Shown here in pieces: positions 50,910 to 59,703 of a DNA stretch of 64,000 nucleotides. Source of the DNA: Crossiella sp. CA-258035 (GTDB lineage Bacteria; Actinomycetota; Actinomycetes; Mycobacteriales; Pseudonocardiaceae); NCBI RefSeq assembly GCF_030064675.1, contig NZ_CP116413.1:8089501-8153500 (forward strand), in the 5' to 3' direction. The translations under genes were made by a program, and so were the position numbers. A model generated the notes under the pieces. It did not search any database and had not been told where the DNA came from. It saw nothing but the letters and a program-made list of their open reading frames with translations. Positions within the stretch are counted from its first letter, which is position 1, and each line of letters starts with the position of its first letter.

Positions 50910-51772
50910 TCCGGCACGCGCAGGCTGCCCTGGCCCACCTCGACGACCCCGCCCCACACCGTGACCTCCCGGGCCAGCCCACCGGCCGCGGTCACCGCGC
51001 AGTGCAGCTCGGACGGCCGCCCCACCCATTCCCCCTGCCGCACCAGGTACTCCGACCGCCCCTGCGCGGGCAGCAGTCCGCGCGCCACCAGCCACACGCC
51101 CAGCCCCAGCGCGGCCGAGCCGGTCGCCGGGTCCTCGCCGCCGGTGCCGCGGAACATCCGCACCGTCGCGGTCCGGGCCGCCGGGTCCCAGGCCACCGGC
51201 ACGATGCCGCGGCCGAGCACCGCGGCGAGCACCAGCTCCGGCCGGGCGGTGGCGGCGGGCAGTTCGGCCGGGTCGGCCAGGAAGTAGTTGAAGTCCAGGC
51301 CACAGCCCGCGATCCCGGCCTTGACCGAGGTCTCGGCCGGACGCAGGCCCACCGCCTCGGCCAGCACCTCGGCGTCCAGGTCCGCGCCGAGCACGGGGGT
51401 GCCGCCGGTGAGCCGGGCGCCGCGCTCGTCGACCGCCACCGGCAGCAGGCCCGCGCCGCACTCCTGCACCGCGGTGCCGTGCCCGAGCACCCCGTCCCTG
51501 GCCAGCACCCAGGCCGTGCCCACACTGGGGTGTCCGGCGAAGGGCAGCTCGACCAGCGGGCTGAACGCGCGCAGCCGGTAGTCCGCGCCGGGTTGGGTGG
51601 GCGGCAGCGGGAAGGCCGTCTCGGAGAGGTTCAGCTCGCGCGCGATGGCCTGCATGGACCGGGTGTCCAGCTCCTCCGCGCCGTGCACCACGGCCAGCGC
51701 GTTCCCGGCGTAGGGCGTGGCGGTGAACACGTCCACGAGGTCCATGCGGAGGGTCTTGCCCGGTAGTGCCAC
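50906..51772 (-). CDS. PhzF family isomerase/epimerase
   Basis: 288 aa, GTG 51772. TAACGT at 51785-51780 lies 7 nt upstream, indicating a leaderless transcript, so the longer start is preferred over ATG 51745. PhzF fold: VDVFTATPYAGNALAVVHGAEELDTRSMQAIARELNLSETAF (the catalytic Glu is in NLSETAF), FSPLVELPFAGHPSVGTAWVL and MFRGTGGEDPATGSAALGLG. The family includes phenazine-pathway isomerases and many of unknown substrate. No phenazine genes are here, so a general metabolic role is likely. Confidence 0.88.
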   Translation of the reverse strand: MALPGKTLRMDLVDVFTATPYAGNALAVVHGAEELDTRSMQAIARELNLSETAFPLPPTQPGADYRLRAFSPLVELPFAGHPSVGTAWVLARDGVLGHGTAVQECGAGLLPVAVDERGARLTGGTPVLGADLDAEVLAEAVGLRPAETSVKAGIAGCGLDFNYFLADPAELPAATARPELVLAAVLGRGIVPVAWDPAARTATVRMFRGTGGEDPATGSAALGLGVWLVARGLLPAQGRSEYLVRQGEWVGRPSELHCAVTAAGGLAREVTVWGGVVEVGQGSLRVPD

Positions 51773-51779
51773 GGCCGTG

Positions 51780-51789
51780 ACGTTAGCCT
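51780..51789. promoter_or_regulatory. Overlapping divergent -10 elements for phzF-like and MgtE_N/CBS genes
   Basis: TAACGT (minus strand, 51785-51780) precedes the PhzF GTG by 7 nt. TAGCCT (plus strand, 51784-51789) precedes the MgtE_N/CBS ATG by 6 nt. The two hexamers share two bases, so transcription of one should interfere with the other. Both genes would give leaderless mRNAs. Confidence 0.55.
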
Positions 51790-51795
51790 GCGGTC

Positions 51796-53106
51796 ATGCC
51801 AGGTCCGAACCGGGTTTTCGCCGCACAGCTGGCCGGCCTGACGGTCTTCGGACCGGACGGTGAGTCCATCGGCAAGGTCAGGGATGTGGTGGTGGGCCTA
51901 CGGGTGGACCGCTCGCCACCCAGGGTGCTGGGGCTGGTGGTGGAGCTGATCACCCGGCGGCGGATCTTCGTGCCGATGCTGCGGGTCACCTCGATCGAGT
52001 CCAGCGCGGTCGCGCTGGCCACCGGTTCGGTGAACCTGCGGCACTTCCACCAGCGGCCCAACGAGGCGCTGATCATCGGCGAGCTGCTGGACGCGCACGT
52101 GACGCTGGCCGACGGCGGCTCGGCGGTGGTGGTCGACGCCGGGCTGGAACCCACCCGCACCAGGGACTGGCTGGTCAACAAGCTGGCCGTGCGGCAGCGG
52201 TCGGGGCGGCTGGGCCGGCGCGGGCCGGTGCAGGTGCTGGCCTGGGAGAAGGTGGGCGGGCTGGCCCGCGCGCGGATCGCCGAGCAGCCGCAGGGCACCC
52301 AGCAGCTGCTGGCCGTCTTCGACGAGATGCGCGCGGTGGACGTGGCCTCCGCGCTGCACGAGCTGACGCCCAAGCGCCGGTACGAGGTGGCCGACGCGAT
52401 GGACGACGAACGGCTGGCCGATGTGATCGAGGAGCTGCCGGAGGAGGACCAGAAGTCGCTGCTGCGGCACCTCGGCGAGGAGCGGGCCGCGGACGTGCTG
52501 GAGGCGATGAACCCCGACGACGCGGCCGACCTGCTGGCCGAGCTGGACGAGGGCGACAAGGACCGGCTGCTGGAGCTGATGGAGCCGGAGGAGTCCGCGC
52601 CGGTGCGCAGGCTGCTGGAGTACTCCTACGACACCGCGGGCGGTCTGATGACGCCGGAGCCGATCGTGCTCTCCCCGGACGCCACCATCGCCGAGGCGCT
52701 GGCCAGGGTGCGCAACGGCGACCTGACCCCGGCGCTGGCCAGCATGGTCTTCGTCTGCCGCCCGCCCAGCGCCACCCCGACCGGCCGCTACCTGGGCTGC
52801 GTGCACTTCCAGCGGCTGCTCCGCGAACCACCCTCGGACCTGGTGGCCGGCCTGCTGGACAAGGACCTGTCCCAGCTCTCGCCGACCGCGACCCTGTCCG
52901 AGGTCACCCGCTACTTCGCCGCCTACAACCTGGTGTGCGCGCCGGTGGTGGACGAGGGTGAGCACCTGCTCGGCGCGGTCACCGTGGACGACGTGCTGGA
53001 CCACCTGCTGCCGGAGGACTGGCGGGCCAGCGGCCTGCCCGACACCGAGGTCACCGAGGAACCGAGCCCAGACGGACCGAACGCGGAGGACCGTTCCCAT
53101 GCCTGA
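51796..53106 (+). CDS. PRC-barrel / MgtE N-terminal / CBS-domain protein without membrane channel (Rv1232c-like)
   Basis: 436 aa. PRC-barrel-like N-terminus (AAQLAGLTVFGPDGESIGKVRDVVVGL), then the MgtE_N domain (residues ~185-270: LPEEDQKSLLRHLGEERAADVLEAMNPDDAADLLAELDEGDKDRLLELM) and two CBS domains (~270-400, with TAGGLMTPEPIVLSPDATIAEAL). The C-terminal transmembrane channel of MgtE is absent, so it is a soluble sensor rather than a Mg2+ channel. Its last 8 nt overlap the DUF1003 gene, a likely partner. A similar pair lies near mrp in M. tuberculosis. Confidence 0.85.
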   Translation: MPGPNRVFAAQLAGLTVFGPDGESIGKVRDVVVGLRVDRSPPRVLGLVVELITRRRIFVPMLRVTSIESSAVALATGSVNLRHFHQRPNEALIIGELLDAHVTLADGGSAVVVDAGLEPTRTRDWLVNKLAVRQRSGRLGRRGPVQVLAWEKVGGLARARIAEQPQGTQQLLAVFDEMRAVDVASALHELTPKRRYEVADAMDDERLADVIEELPEEDQKSLLRHLGEERAADVLEAMNPDDAADLLAELDEGDKDRLLELMEPEESAPVRRLLEYSYDTAGGLMTPEPIVLSPDATIAEALARVRNGDLTPALASMVFVCRPPSATPTGRYLGCVHFQRLLREPPSDLVAGLLDKDLSQLSPTATLSEVTRYFAAYNLVCAPVVDEGEHLLGAVTVDDVLDHLLPEDWRASGLPDTEVTEEPSPDGPNAEDRSHA

Positions 53107-53656
53107 GCTGCTGCCCCGCCGCAGGCTCGACCAGCCCCGCCAGCCGCGCAGGCTGTCCTTCGAGCTGGACCCGGAGGCCTTCGGCCGGTTCTCCGAACGG
53201 ATCGCCCGGTTCCTGGGCACCGGCACGTTCCTGTTCTGGCAGACCGTGCTGGTGATCGTGTGGATCAGCTTCAACCTGCTCGCGGTGTCCCTGCGCTGGG
53301 ACCCCTACCCGTTCATCCTGCTCAACCTGGCCTTCTCCACCCAGGCCGCCTACGCCGCGCCGCTGATCCTGCTCGCGCAGAACCGCCAGGACGACCGCGA
53401 CCGCATCTCCCTGGAAGAGGACCGGGCCCGCGCCGAACGCACCAAGGCCGACACCGAGTACCTGGCCCGCGAGCTGGCCGCGCTGCGCCTGGCCGTCGGC
53501 GAGGTGGCCACCAGGGACTACCTGCGCAGCGAGCTGGACCGCCTGCGCACCGACCTGGCCGCGCTGGAAGGCGACCGCAAACCCAAGCGGGACAAGCGCG
53601 ACAAAGCCGCGGACCGGGTCCGCGAGGATCCGCGCTGGGCGGATGACCGGGTCTAG
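53099..53656 (+). CDS. DUF1003 family membrane protein
   Basis: 185 aa, ATG 53099, coupled to the upstream MgtE_N/CBS gene. After a basic N-terminus, two helices are visible: TGTFLFWQTVLVIVWISFNLL and YPFILLNLAFSTQAAYAAPLILLAQNR, with the conserved W..D.YPF..LN..LS..A...P.I...Q segment of DUF1003. A charged coiled-coil-like tail follows (~110-185). The context suggests that the two proteins act together, perhaps sensing Mg2+ or envelope state (inference). Confidence 0.85.
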   Translation: MPELLPRRRLDQPRQPRRLSFELDPEAFGRFSERIARFLGTGTFLFWQTVLVIVWISFNLLAVSLRWDPYPFILLNLAFSTQAAYAAPLILLAQNRQDDRDRISLEEDRARAERTKADTEYLARELAALRLAVGEVATRDYLRSELDRLRTDLAALEGDRKPKRDKRDKAADRVREDPRWADDRV

Positions 53657-53678
53657 CGCACGGGCGGCGGGTCCCGCA

Positions 53679-54170
53679 CTAGGCCTGGGCGCGCCGGTTC
53701 GACGCGACGGGTAGCTCGCCGTCAGCGAGCTGGGAACACGTTCGTCCCAACGAGTCCAGCTCCGCGCTGCCCAGCAGCGAGACGAAGTGCCTGCTGATCC
53801 CGCTGAGGTGGGTGTCCGCGGCCGACCGGAGCCGGTCGAGGCCGCGGTCGGTGAGCACCGCGACCACTCCCCGGCCGTCGCCGTCGGCCCGCTCGCGGCA
53901 GACCAGTCCGGCGCGTTCCAGGCGGTCGACCAGGCGGGTCACCCCGGAGCGGGAGAGCAGCACGGCTTCGGCCAGCTCGGTCATCCGCAGCTGGCGCTCC
54001 GGAGCCTCGGCGAGCTGGACGAGGACGTCGTAGGCGGCAAGGGACAGGCGCTGTTCGGTGATGAGCTCGGCTTCCAGCCATCGGGTGATGCGGGCGTGGG
54101 CGCGCAGGAACGCGCGCCAGGTCGCCAGCTCACTGCTGGTCGGTAATCGAGCCGTACCGGGGTCCGACAC
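53679..54170 (-). CDS. MarR-family transcriptional regulator
   Basis: 163 aa from GTG 54170. TAACAT (54184-54179) lies 8 nt upstream, giving a leaderless start. Winged HTH: LSLAAYDVLVQLAEAPERQLRMTELAEAVLLSRSGVTRLVDRLERAGLVCRERADGDGRGVVAVLTDRG, with the wing Asp/Arg (ADGDGRG). Longer frames upstream have no ribosome site. It diverges from mrp, with which it may share regulation. Ligand unknown. Confidence 0.85.
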   Translation of the reverse strand: MSDPGTARLPTSSELATWRAFLRAHARITRWLEAELITEQRLSLAAYDVLVQLAEAPERQLRMTELAEAVLLSRSGVTRLVDRLERAGLVCRERADGDGRGVVAVLTDRGLDRLRSAADTHLSGISRHFVSLLGSAELDSLGRTCSQLADGELPVASNRRAQA

Positions 54171-54279
54171 GATCCACCATGTTACGGAGAGCTGCAAACC
54201 GGTCGCGGAGTGCCCCGGCAATTCGGTCAAAAAAGTTGGCGGAGGCTGCCGGTGGGCAGGGTGGATCTGCCGCTGGACG

Positions 54280-54285
54280 TAGCAT
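54280..54285 (+). promoter_or_regulatory. mrp: -10 element of mrp (leaderless)
   Basis: TAGCAT lies 6 nt before the mrp GTG at 54292. With transcription starting about 6 nt after the hexamer, the mRNA would begin at or near the start codon. Confidence 0.6.
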
Positions 54286-54291
54286 GGCCGG

Positions 54292-55437
54292 GTGACCCCT
54301 TCCCGTGTCAGCCCTTCCGTCGACGCCATCCGCGAGGCCCTGTCCCACGTCCAGGACCCGGAGATCCGCAAACCGATCACCGAGCTGGGCATGGTCAAGG
54401 ACGTCGAGGTGGCCGAGGACGGCTCGGTCGACGTCTCGATCTACCTGACGGTCGCGGGCTGCCCGCTCCGCGACAAGATCACCAGGGATGTCACGGAGGC
54501 GGTGTCCGCGGTCGCGGACGTCACCGGCGTGCGGGTGCACCTGGACGTGATGAGCGACGCCCAGCGCACCGAACTGCGCAAGAGCCTGCGCGGCGGCCAG
54601 GAGGAGCCGCGCATCCCGTTCGCCGAGCCGGGCTCGCTGACCAGGGTCTACTGCGTCGCCTCCGGCAAGGGCGGGGTCGGCAAGTCCAGCGTGACGGTGA
54701 ACCTGGCCGCCGCGATGGCCGCCAAGGGCCTGTCCGTCGGCGTGGTCGACGCCGACATCTACGGCCACTCCATCCCGCGCATGCTGGGCGCCACCGGCAA
54801 GCCGACCCAGGTGGAAAAGATGATCATGCCGCCGTCCGCGCACGGCGTGAAGGTCATCTCCATCGGCATGTTCACCCCCGGCAACACCCCCGTGGTGTGG
54901 CGCGGCCCGATGCTGCACCGCGCCCTCCAGCAGTTCCTGGCCGACGTGTTCTGGGGCGACCTGGACGTGCTGCTGCTCGACCTGCCGCCGGGCACCGGCG
55001 ACGTGGCCATCTCCATCGCCCAGCTGGTGCCGAACGCGGAGATCCTGGTGGTCACCACGCCGCAGCAGGCCGCGGCCGAGGTGGCCGAGCGGGCGGGCGC
55101 GATCTCGCTGCAGACCCGTCAGCGGGTGGCCGGCGTGATCGAGAACATGTCCTGGCTGGAGCTGCCCAACGGCGAGCGGATGGACATCTTCGGCACCGGC
55201 GGCGGCCAGATCGTGGCCGACTCGCTGAGCACCGTGATCGGTTCCCCGGTCCCGCTGCTGGGCCAGGTCCCGCTGGACCCGCGGCTGCGCGAGCAGGGCG
55301 ACGCGGGCGAGCCGATCGTGCTGGCCGAACCGGAGGCCGCGGCCGCCAAGGTGCTGCGCGGTATCGCGGAGAAGCTGAGCGTCCGCTCCCGCGGCCTGTC
55401 CGGCCGTCTGCTCAGCGTCAGCCCGGCAGGCCGCTGA
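54292..55437 (+). CDS. mrp: Mrp/ApbC family iron-sulfur cluster carrier ATPase
   Basis: 381 aa. The N-terminal MIP18 (DUF59) domain (~10-95: LSHVQDPEIRKPITELGMV, TVAGCPLRDKI) is fused to the P-loop ATPase. Deviant Walker A GKGGVGKSS is at 125-133, then VVDADIYGHSIPRMLG and LLLDLPPGTGDVAI. The C-terminal CxxC of some Mrp proteins is not seen. It transfers Fe-S clusters to apoproteins. The gene ends in the repeat-rich convergent region before tatB. Confidence 0.92.
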   Translation: MTPSRVSPSVDAIREALSHVQDPEIRKPITELGMVKDVEVAEDGSVDVSIYLTVAGCPLRDKITRDVTEAVSAVADVTGVRVHLDVMSDAQRTELRKSLRGGQEEPRIPFAEPGSLTRVYCVASGKGGVGKSSVTVNLAAAMAAKGLSVGVVDADIYGHSIPRMLGATGKPTQVEKMIMPPSAHGVKVISIGMFTPGNTPVVWRGPMLHRALQQFLADVFWGDLDVLLLDLPPGTGDVAISIAQLVPNAEILVVTTPQQAAAEVAERAGAISLQTRQRVAGVIENMSWLELPNGERMDIFGTGGGQIVADSLSTVIGSPVPLLGQVPLDPRLREQGDAGEPIVLAEPEAAAAKVLRGIAEKLSVRSRGLSGRLLSVSPAGR

Positions 55438-55448
55438 CCCCCACCCGC

Positions 55449-55550
55449 GTGTTGGCCGAACTTGTACGCGGTCTTGGCCGAACCCGTACACCAGGTTCGG
55501 CCAACACTGCGTCCATATCGGCCAACACTCTGTACGAGTTCGGCCAACAC
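55449..55550. repeat. Second GTGTTGGCCG repeat cluster, between mrp and tatB
   Basis: Forward units GTGTTGGCCGAACTTGTACG (55449-55468) and GTCTTGGCCGAACCCGTACA (55471-55490). Reverse units end in CGGCCAACAC near 55496-55507, 55517-55528 and 55532-55550. The outer pair is complementary over ~19 bp with two mismatches. The element abuts the tatB stop exactly as the 17411-17502 cluster abuts the MgtC stop, between convergent genes. A combined repeat and terminator role is likely. Confidence 0.7.
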
Positions 55551-55555
55551 GATGG

Positions 55556-55954
55556 TCAGGTGGCGTCCGGGTCGAACGGCGGGCGCTCGTTGTAGCCGAG
55601 CGGCCGCTGCACCGGGGGCTGGACCACGGGGGCGCCTGCCGGGCTCGGCGCGTGGCCGTTGGGCTTGTGGTGGAAGTCGTCTTCCACGTCGTTGAGCAGG
55701 TGCTTGGTCACCGCTCGGCGCGGGTCGAAGTCGCGGATCTTGCGCAGGTCCTCCAGCGGCTTGCGGAACTCCTCGAACTCCGGGCCGATCTCGGACTTGA
55801 GCTGCTCCCGCGCGCCGGTGGCGTACTCGCGCACCTTGCGCAGGGTCTTGCCCAGCCAGGCCGCGGCCTCCGGCAGGCGTTCCGGGCCGAGGATGAACAG
55901 GCCGGCGACGATGAGCACGAGGATCTCGGCCCAGCCAATGCTCTCGAACACCAC
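55556..55954 (-). CDS. tatB: Twin-arginine translocase subunit TatB
   Basis: 132 aa, GTG 55954 with GGGAGG just upstream. The N-terminus [41 protein letters not shown] is the TatA/B helix-hinge-amphipathic-helix unit. The FxLGPERLP hinge and long tail ([20 protein letters not shown]) fit TatB. It forms the receptor with TatC for folded twin-arginine substrates. It is separated by 30 nt from htrA; the order sigE-rseA-htrA-tatB is the mycobacterial one. Confidence 0.9.
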   Translation of the reverse strand: MVFESIGWAEILVLIVAGLFILGPERLPEAAAWLGKTLRKVREYATGAREQLKSEIGPEFEEFRKPLEDLRKIRDFDPRRAVTKHLLNDVEDDFHHKPNGHAPSPAGAPVVQPPVQRPLGYNERPPFDPDAT

Positions 55955-55984
55955 GCCTCCCAGCTGTTCTCCGTCGAGCCCAGA

Positions 55985-57496
55985 CTAGTCGGACTTCAGC
56001 GTCACGTTGAGGGTCAACTGGCGGCCCTGCCGGGCCAGCAGCACCGGCACCGTCTCGCCGATCTTGTGCTGCTGCACCGCGACCAGCAGCTCGTCGGCAT
56101 TCTTCACGGTGCGCTCGCCCAGCTTCAGGATGACGTCGCCCTCCTGGATGCCCGCGGCGGCCGCCGAGCCGTTCTGCACCACGTTCTGCACCTGGGCGCC
56201 GCTGACGGTGGCGTTCATCACCGACTTGAGGTTCAGGCCGATGTCGGGGTGCTTGACCACCCCGCTGCGGATGAGCGCCTCGGCGATGCCCTTGGCGTCG
56301 TCGATCGGGATGGCGAAGCCGAGGCCGACCGAGCCGCCGCTGCGGGAGACGATGGCGGTGTTGATGCCGATCAGCGCGCCGGTGGAGTCGACCAGCGCGC
56401 CGCCGGAGTTGCCCTGGTTGATCGCGGCGTCGGTCTGCACCGCGTTGAACACCACGTCCTCGATCCGGAACGGGCGGTTCACCGCGGAGACGATGCCCTC
56501 GCTGACCGAGCCGGCCAGGCCGAGCGGGTTGCCGATGGCGATGACCTTGTCCCCGACCTGCAGGTCACCGGACTTGCCGATCTGCGCCACGGTCAGGTTG
56601 GACACCTCGACCTTGAGCACGGCCAGGTCGTTCTTGGGGTCGCGGCCGACGATCCGGGCCGGCGCGCGCTGGCTGTCGTGGAAGACGACCTCGACCTTGG
56701 CGTTCTGCGCGTTGGCGGCCATCTCGACCACGTGGTTGTTGGTGATCACGTAGCCCTTGCCGTCGATCACCACGCCGGAGCCGAGGCCGCCGCTGTCGCC
56801 GAGGCGGACCTCGATGGAGACCACCGAGGGCAGCACCTTCTTGGCCAGGCTGGCCAGCGAGCCGGGTTCGCGCTCCTTGCCGGGGGCCACCTCGGCCAGG
56901 GTGATGTCCGGGTCGTTGAGCGGGTTCGCGCCCTCCGCGGTGAGCCTGCCGATGACCCCGCCGACCAGGCTGACCACCAGCACGAACCCGACCAGGCCGA
57001 GCAGCGCGGCCGGGGTCAGGCGCTTGCCGAAGGCCAGCTCACGCAGGCTGAGCCGGGGACCGGGGCCGGTGATCCGGGGGCCGGTGTCCACGGGCCGCTC
57101 GCTGACCGCGGTGGCGGGCGGGCCGAGCACAGCTCCCGCGGCCGGGTCGCGCCAGGCAGCGCCTTCCGGCTGGCCGTTGGCCGACCACAGCACCGGATCG
57201 GGCTCGGGCCGGGGGTCCGCCGGCTGGTCGCCGGGCGGGCGCTGGAGCAGCTCCGGGGAACCCTCCGGGCGGCCGAACGCCTTGGTCAGCGCCTCCGGCG
57301 GGGGCGTGGCCAGGTGGATGCCGTTGCCGGGGGTCTCCGGCCGGTGCGGGTCGAAGGCGCTGTCCACGCCGGTGGGGCGGCTGAACACCGCGGACTGCGC
57401 GGGGTCGACAGCGGGCCGGTGCAGCGGACGCGGCTCCAGCCGCGGCCGCTCATCCGCGCCGGGCTGACCAGGGCTGGACTGCTGCTCGCTCATCAT
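55985..57496 (-). CDS. htrA: HtrA/DegP-like membrane-anchored serine protease with PDZ domain
   Basis: 503 aa from ATG 57496 (ATG 57493 also possible). A long Pro-rich cytoplasmic N-terminus (~1-150) is followed by one transmembrane helix (ALLGLVGFVLVVSLVGGVIG), then a trypsin-like domain: YVITNNHVVEMAA (His), GRDPKNDLAVLKV (Asp) and NQGNSGGALVDS (Ser). A PDZ domain is C-terminal (~410-503: AGIQEGDVILKLGERTV). Mycobacterial HtrA1 (Rv1223) has the same build. It handles extracytoplasmic protein quality control and would be induced by SigE. Confidence 0.92.
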   Translation of the reverse strand: MMSEQQSSPGQPGADERPRLEPRPLHRPAVDPAQSAVFSRPTGVDSAFDPHRPETPGNGIHLATPPPEALTKAFGRPEGSPELLQRPPGDQPADPRPEPDPVLWSANGQPEGAAWRDPAAGAVLGPPATAVSERPVDTGPRITGPGPRLSLRELAFGKRLTPAALLGLVGFVLVVSLVGGVIGRLTAEGANPLNDPDITLAEVAPGKEREPGSLASLAKKVLPSVVSIEVRLGDSGGLGSGVVIDGKGYVITNNHVVEMAANAQNAKVEVVFHDSQRAPARIVGRDPKNDLAVLKVEVSNLTVAQIGKSGDLQVGDKVIAIGNPLGLAGSVSEGIVSAVNRPFRIEDVVFNAVQTDAAINQGNSGGALVDSTGALIGINTAIVSRSGGSVGLGFAIPIDDAKGIAEALIRSGVVKHPDIGLNLKSVMNATVSGAQVQNVVQNGSAAAAGIQEGDVILKLGERTVKNADELLVAVQQHKIGETVPVLLARQGRQLTLNVTLKSD

Positions 57497-57548
57497 CGAT
57501 GAGCCTGCCAAACCGGTGGTGAAGTCCTCGTACGAGGAGAAGTCTTGA

Positions 57549-58166
57549 TCAGCGGCCGGTCAGCTGCGCGGGCACGCCCGCGGGGACCTGGCCGATGATG
57601 CCGCCCTGCGAGGGCGTCTGCTTGACCTCGGCGGTGGGCGCGGAGGCGGCGGGCACGGCCAGGGCGAGCGCGCCGAGCATGAAGCCGGAGACGACCATGC
57701 CCGCGCCGTTGCGCACCCGGCGGTTGCCGAGGCCGTAGCGGCGCTGGCTGCCGAATGCCGGGCCCGCGCCGAAGGGGGTGCTGCCGCCCAGCACGGGGCC
57801 GGAGCCGAAACCGCTGGCCGGACGCGCGGCCGCGGCGGCCCGTGCCGCGTTGGGCCGCTGCACGGTGACCAGCTGACCGTCCTCGGTGACCGCCAGCTCC
57901 TCCGGCATGGCCGGCAGCTCGACCTCCTGCGGGATCGCGCACAGGGAGGCCATCAGGCGGTTGGAGATGCCAGGGGTGCCCGCGGACCGGACCGCGGACT
58001 GGGCGGAACGCTGAGCGGAGACCTCGGCCGCGCACCGTGGGCACTTGGCCACGTGCGCGGACGCTCGGTCGTGGGCCACCGGCGACAGCTCCCCGTCGAC
58101 GAACGCGACGATCGCGTCCGGGGTGAGGTGCTGTTCCGACCTGACCCAACCGCGCAGGTCCGTCAT
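57549..58166 (-). CDS. rseA: RseA-type anti-sigma factor for SigE
   Basis: 205 aa, ATG 58166 overlapping the sigE stop (ATGA). The zinc-binding anti-sigma domain is at the N-terminus: [23 protein letters not shown] carries the H-x3-C-x2-C motif. One possible membrane segment lies near the C-terminus ([20 protein letters not shown]). Like Rv1222 it should bind SigE and release it on envelope or redox stress. Gly/Ala-rich linkers fill the middle. Confidence 0.88.
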   Translation of the reverse strand: MTDLRGWVRSEQHLTPDAIVAFVDGELSPVAHDRASAHVAKCPRCAAEVSAQRSAQSAVRSAGTPGISNRLMASLCAIPQEVELPAMPEELAVTEDGQLVTVQRPNAARAAAAARPASGFGSGPVLGGSTPFGAGPAFGSQRRYGLGNRRVRNGAGMVVSGFMLGALALAVPAASAPTAEVKQTPSQGGIIGQVPAGVPAQLTGR

Positions 58167-58759
58167 CCGTTCTCCTCCAGTGCCGCAGCGAGTTCGCGGT
58201 GCCGCTCCAGCGCCGCCTTCATTGCCTGCCGTCCCCGGTGGATCCGGCTGCGCACGGTGCCGAGCTTCACGCCCAGCGTCGCGCCGATCTCCTCGTAGGA
58301 CAACCCCTCCACGTCGCAAAGCACAACAGCGGCGCGAAACTCCGGCGGGACCTCGTCCAGCGCGGCCTGCAGCTCGGGGCTGAGGTGGGTCTCCTCGTAC
58401 ACCTCTTCCGGCGTGGGGCCGTCGTCGGCGATCCGGTCCTGGTCGTCGGGCAGGCCCTCCATCTTGACCCGCTGCTTGCGGCGGACCATGTCCAGGAACA
58501 GGTTGGTGGTGATCCGGTGCAGCCAGCCCTCGAAGGTGCCCGGCTTGTACGCGGTCAGGTGCCGGAAGACGCGGATGAACGTCTCCTGCGTCAGGTCCTC
58601 CGCGTCGTGCTGGTTGCCGGTGAGCCGGTAGGCCAGCCGATAGACCCGGTCGGCGTGCTCCCGCACGACCTCGTCCCACGTGGGGACCTTCCACTCGGCC
58701 ACCTCAGCCGGGACGGCCGTGGCCGTGCCGGTGGCCAGGCTTCTCTCCTGGGTACGCAT
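58163..58759 (-). CDS. sigE: ECF RNA polymerase sigma factor SigE
   Basis: 198 aa, ATG 58759. Region 2: [38 protein letters not shown], then the [23 protein letters not shown] region 2.3/2.4 segment. Region 4: [51 protein letters not shown]. The operon sigE-rseA-htrA(-tatB) matches mycobacterial SigE, a cell-envelope stress regulator. An ECF-type promoter lies at 58806-58834, so autoregulation or SigH-type control is likely. Confidence 0.93.
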   Translation of the reverse strand: MRTQERSLATGTATAVPAEVAEWKVPTWDEVVREHADRVYRLAYRLTGNQHDAEDLTQETFIRVFRHLTAYKPGTFEGWLHRITTNLFLDMVRRKQRVKMEGLPDDQDRIADDGPTPEEVYEETHLSPELQAALDEVPPEFRAAVVLCDVEGLSYEEIGATLGVKLGTVRSRIHRGRQAMKAALERHRELAAALEENG

Positions 58760-58805
58760 CGTGCGGGTGGCACCTCCTGCGGGCGGTTCGCTCCGCCCTG
58801 TCGGA

Positions 58806-58834
58806 TCAACGTGTCAGGGTTGGTCTTTAGTTCC
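58806..58834 (-). promoter_or_regulatory. sigE: ECF-type promoter of sigE
   Basis: On the minus strand GGAACT (58834-58829), 17-nt spacer, CGTTGA (58811-58806). This fits the GGAAC-N16/18-CGTT consensus of mycobacterial SigE/SigH. Predicted transcription starts ~40 nt before the ATG. It supports self-activation or SigH control. Confidence 0.7.
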
Positions 58835-59052
58835 CAGGACGCGCCACGGGCACTTCTGGTTCACCCCTCGACTTCTGTTCGACCTACTGTGTCCGAGGCC
58901 GGTGAGGGCGGGGTTAGAGCGAGCTGAGAGCAGCCTGAGAATCCGCCGGAACCGCCGTCCGGGTGTACTTGCCCACTGTGTCCTGCCCCGATGGGCGTTC
59001 GATACGGCGCGTACACCCACGCGGTGAGTGGCTGCCAGTAACCTTCCCGCTC

Positions 59053-59703
59053 GTGACACCGGAGACGCCGACCACCTCAGCTTCGGCCGTGCGGGACTAC
59101 GTGGAGGACTACCTCGCCGAGGACGAGGTGCTCGCCGCGGCCAGGGCCCGGGGGCGCGAGCTGGGCTGCATGCCGATCGCGCCCAGCGGCGGCTCGGCGC
59201 TGCGCTTCCTCGCGGCCGCGCTGCAGGCCAGGGTGGTGGTGGAGATCGGCACCGGCGCCGGGGTGAGCGGGGTGTGGCTGCTCCGCGGCATGGCCGCCGA
59301 CGGCGTGCTGACCTCGATCGACCTGGAGCCGGAGCACCAGCGGGCGGCCCGACGGGCGTTCGTGGCGGCCGGGATCAGCCCCGGCCGGACCCGGCTGATC
59401 CTGGGCCAGGCCCTGGACGTGCTGCCCCGGCTCACCGACGGCGGCTACGACCTGGTGTTCGTGGACGCGGCCAAGGCCGAGTACCCGCGCTACCTGGAGG
59501 AGGGCGTGCGGCTGCTGCGCCCCGGCGGCGTGATCGCCTTCGACAACGCGCTCTGGCACGGCCGGGTGGTCGACCCCGCGCACAAGGACCCGGACACCAA
59601 CGGCCTGCGCGAGGTGGCCAGGCTGGTCCGCGCGGACGAGCGCCTGGTCCCGGTGCTGCTGCCGCTGGGCGACGGCCTGCTGCTGGCCGCCAAGACCGGC
59701 TAG
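59053..59703 (+). CDS. SAM-dependent O-methyltransferase (Rv1220c-like)
   Basis: 216 aa from GTG 59053, with TAACCT (59039-59044) 8 nt upstream (leaderless). Class I methyltransferase: [42 protein letters not shown] contains motif I (ExGTGxG) and the acidic SAM-binding Asp. [44 protein letters not shown] is the metal-binding caffeoyl-CoA OMT region (DAAK, DN). It acts on a catechol-like or other O-nucleophile. It diverges from sigE and ends in a CTAG shared with glgC. Confidence 0.9.
   Translation: MTPETPTTSASAVRDYVEDYLAEDEVLAAARARGRELGCMPIAPSGGSALRFLAAALQARVVVEIGTGAGVSGVWLLRGMAADGVLTSIDLEPEHQRAARRAFVAAGISPGRTRLILGQALDVLPRLTDGGYDLVFVDAAKAEYPRYLEEGVRLLRPGGVIAFDNALWHGRVVDPAHKDPDTNGLREVARLVRADERLVPVLLPLGDGLLLAAKTG

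Noticed and set aside
55449-55550. CRISPR array
   Set aside because: The units are inverted as well as direct, irregularly spaced and imperfect, and no cas genes are present.
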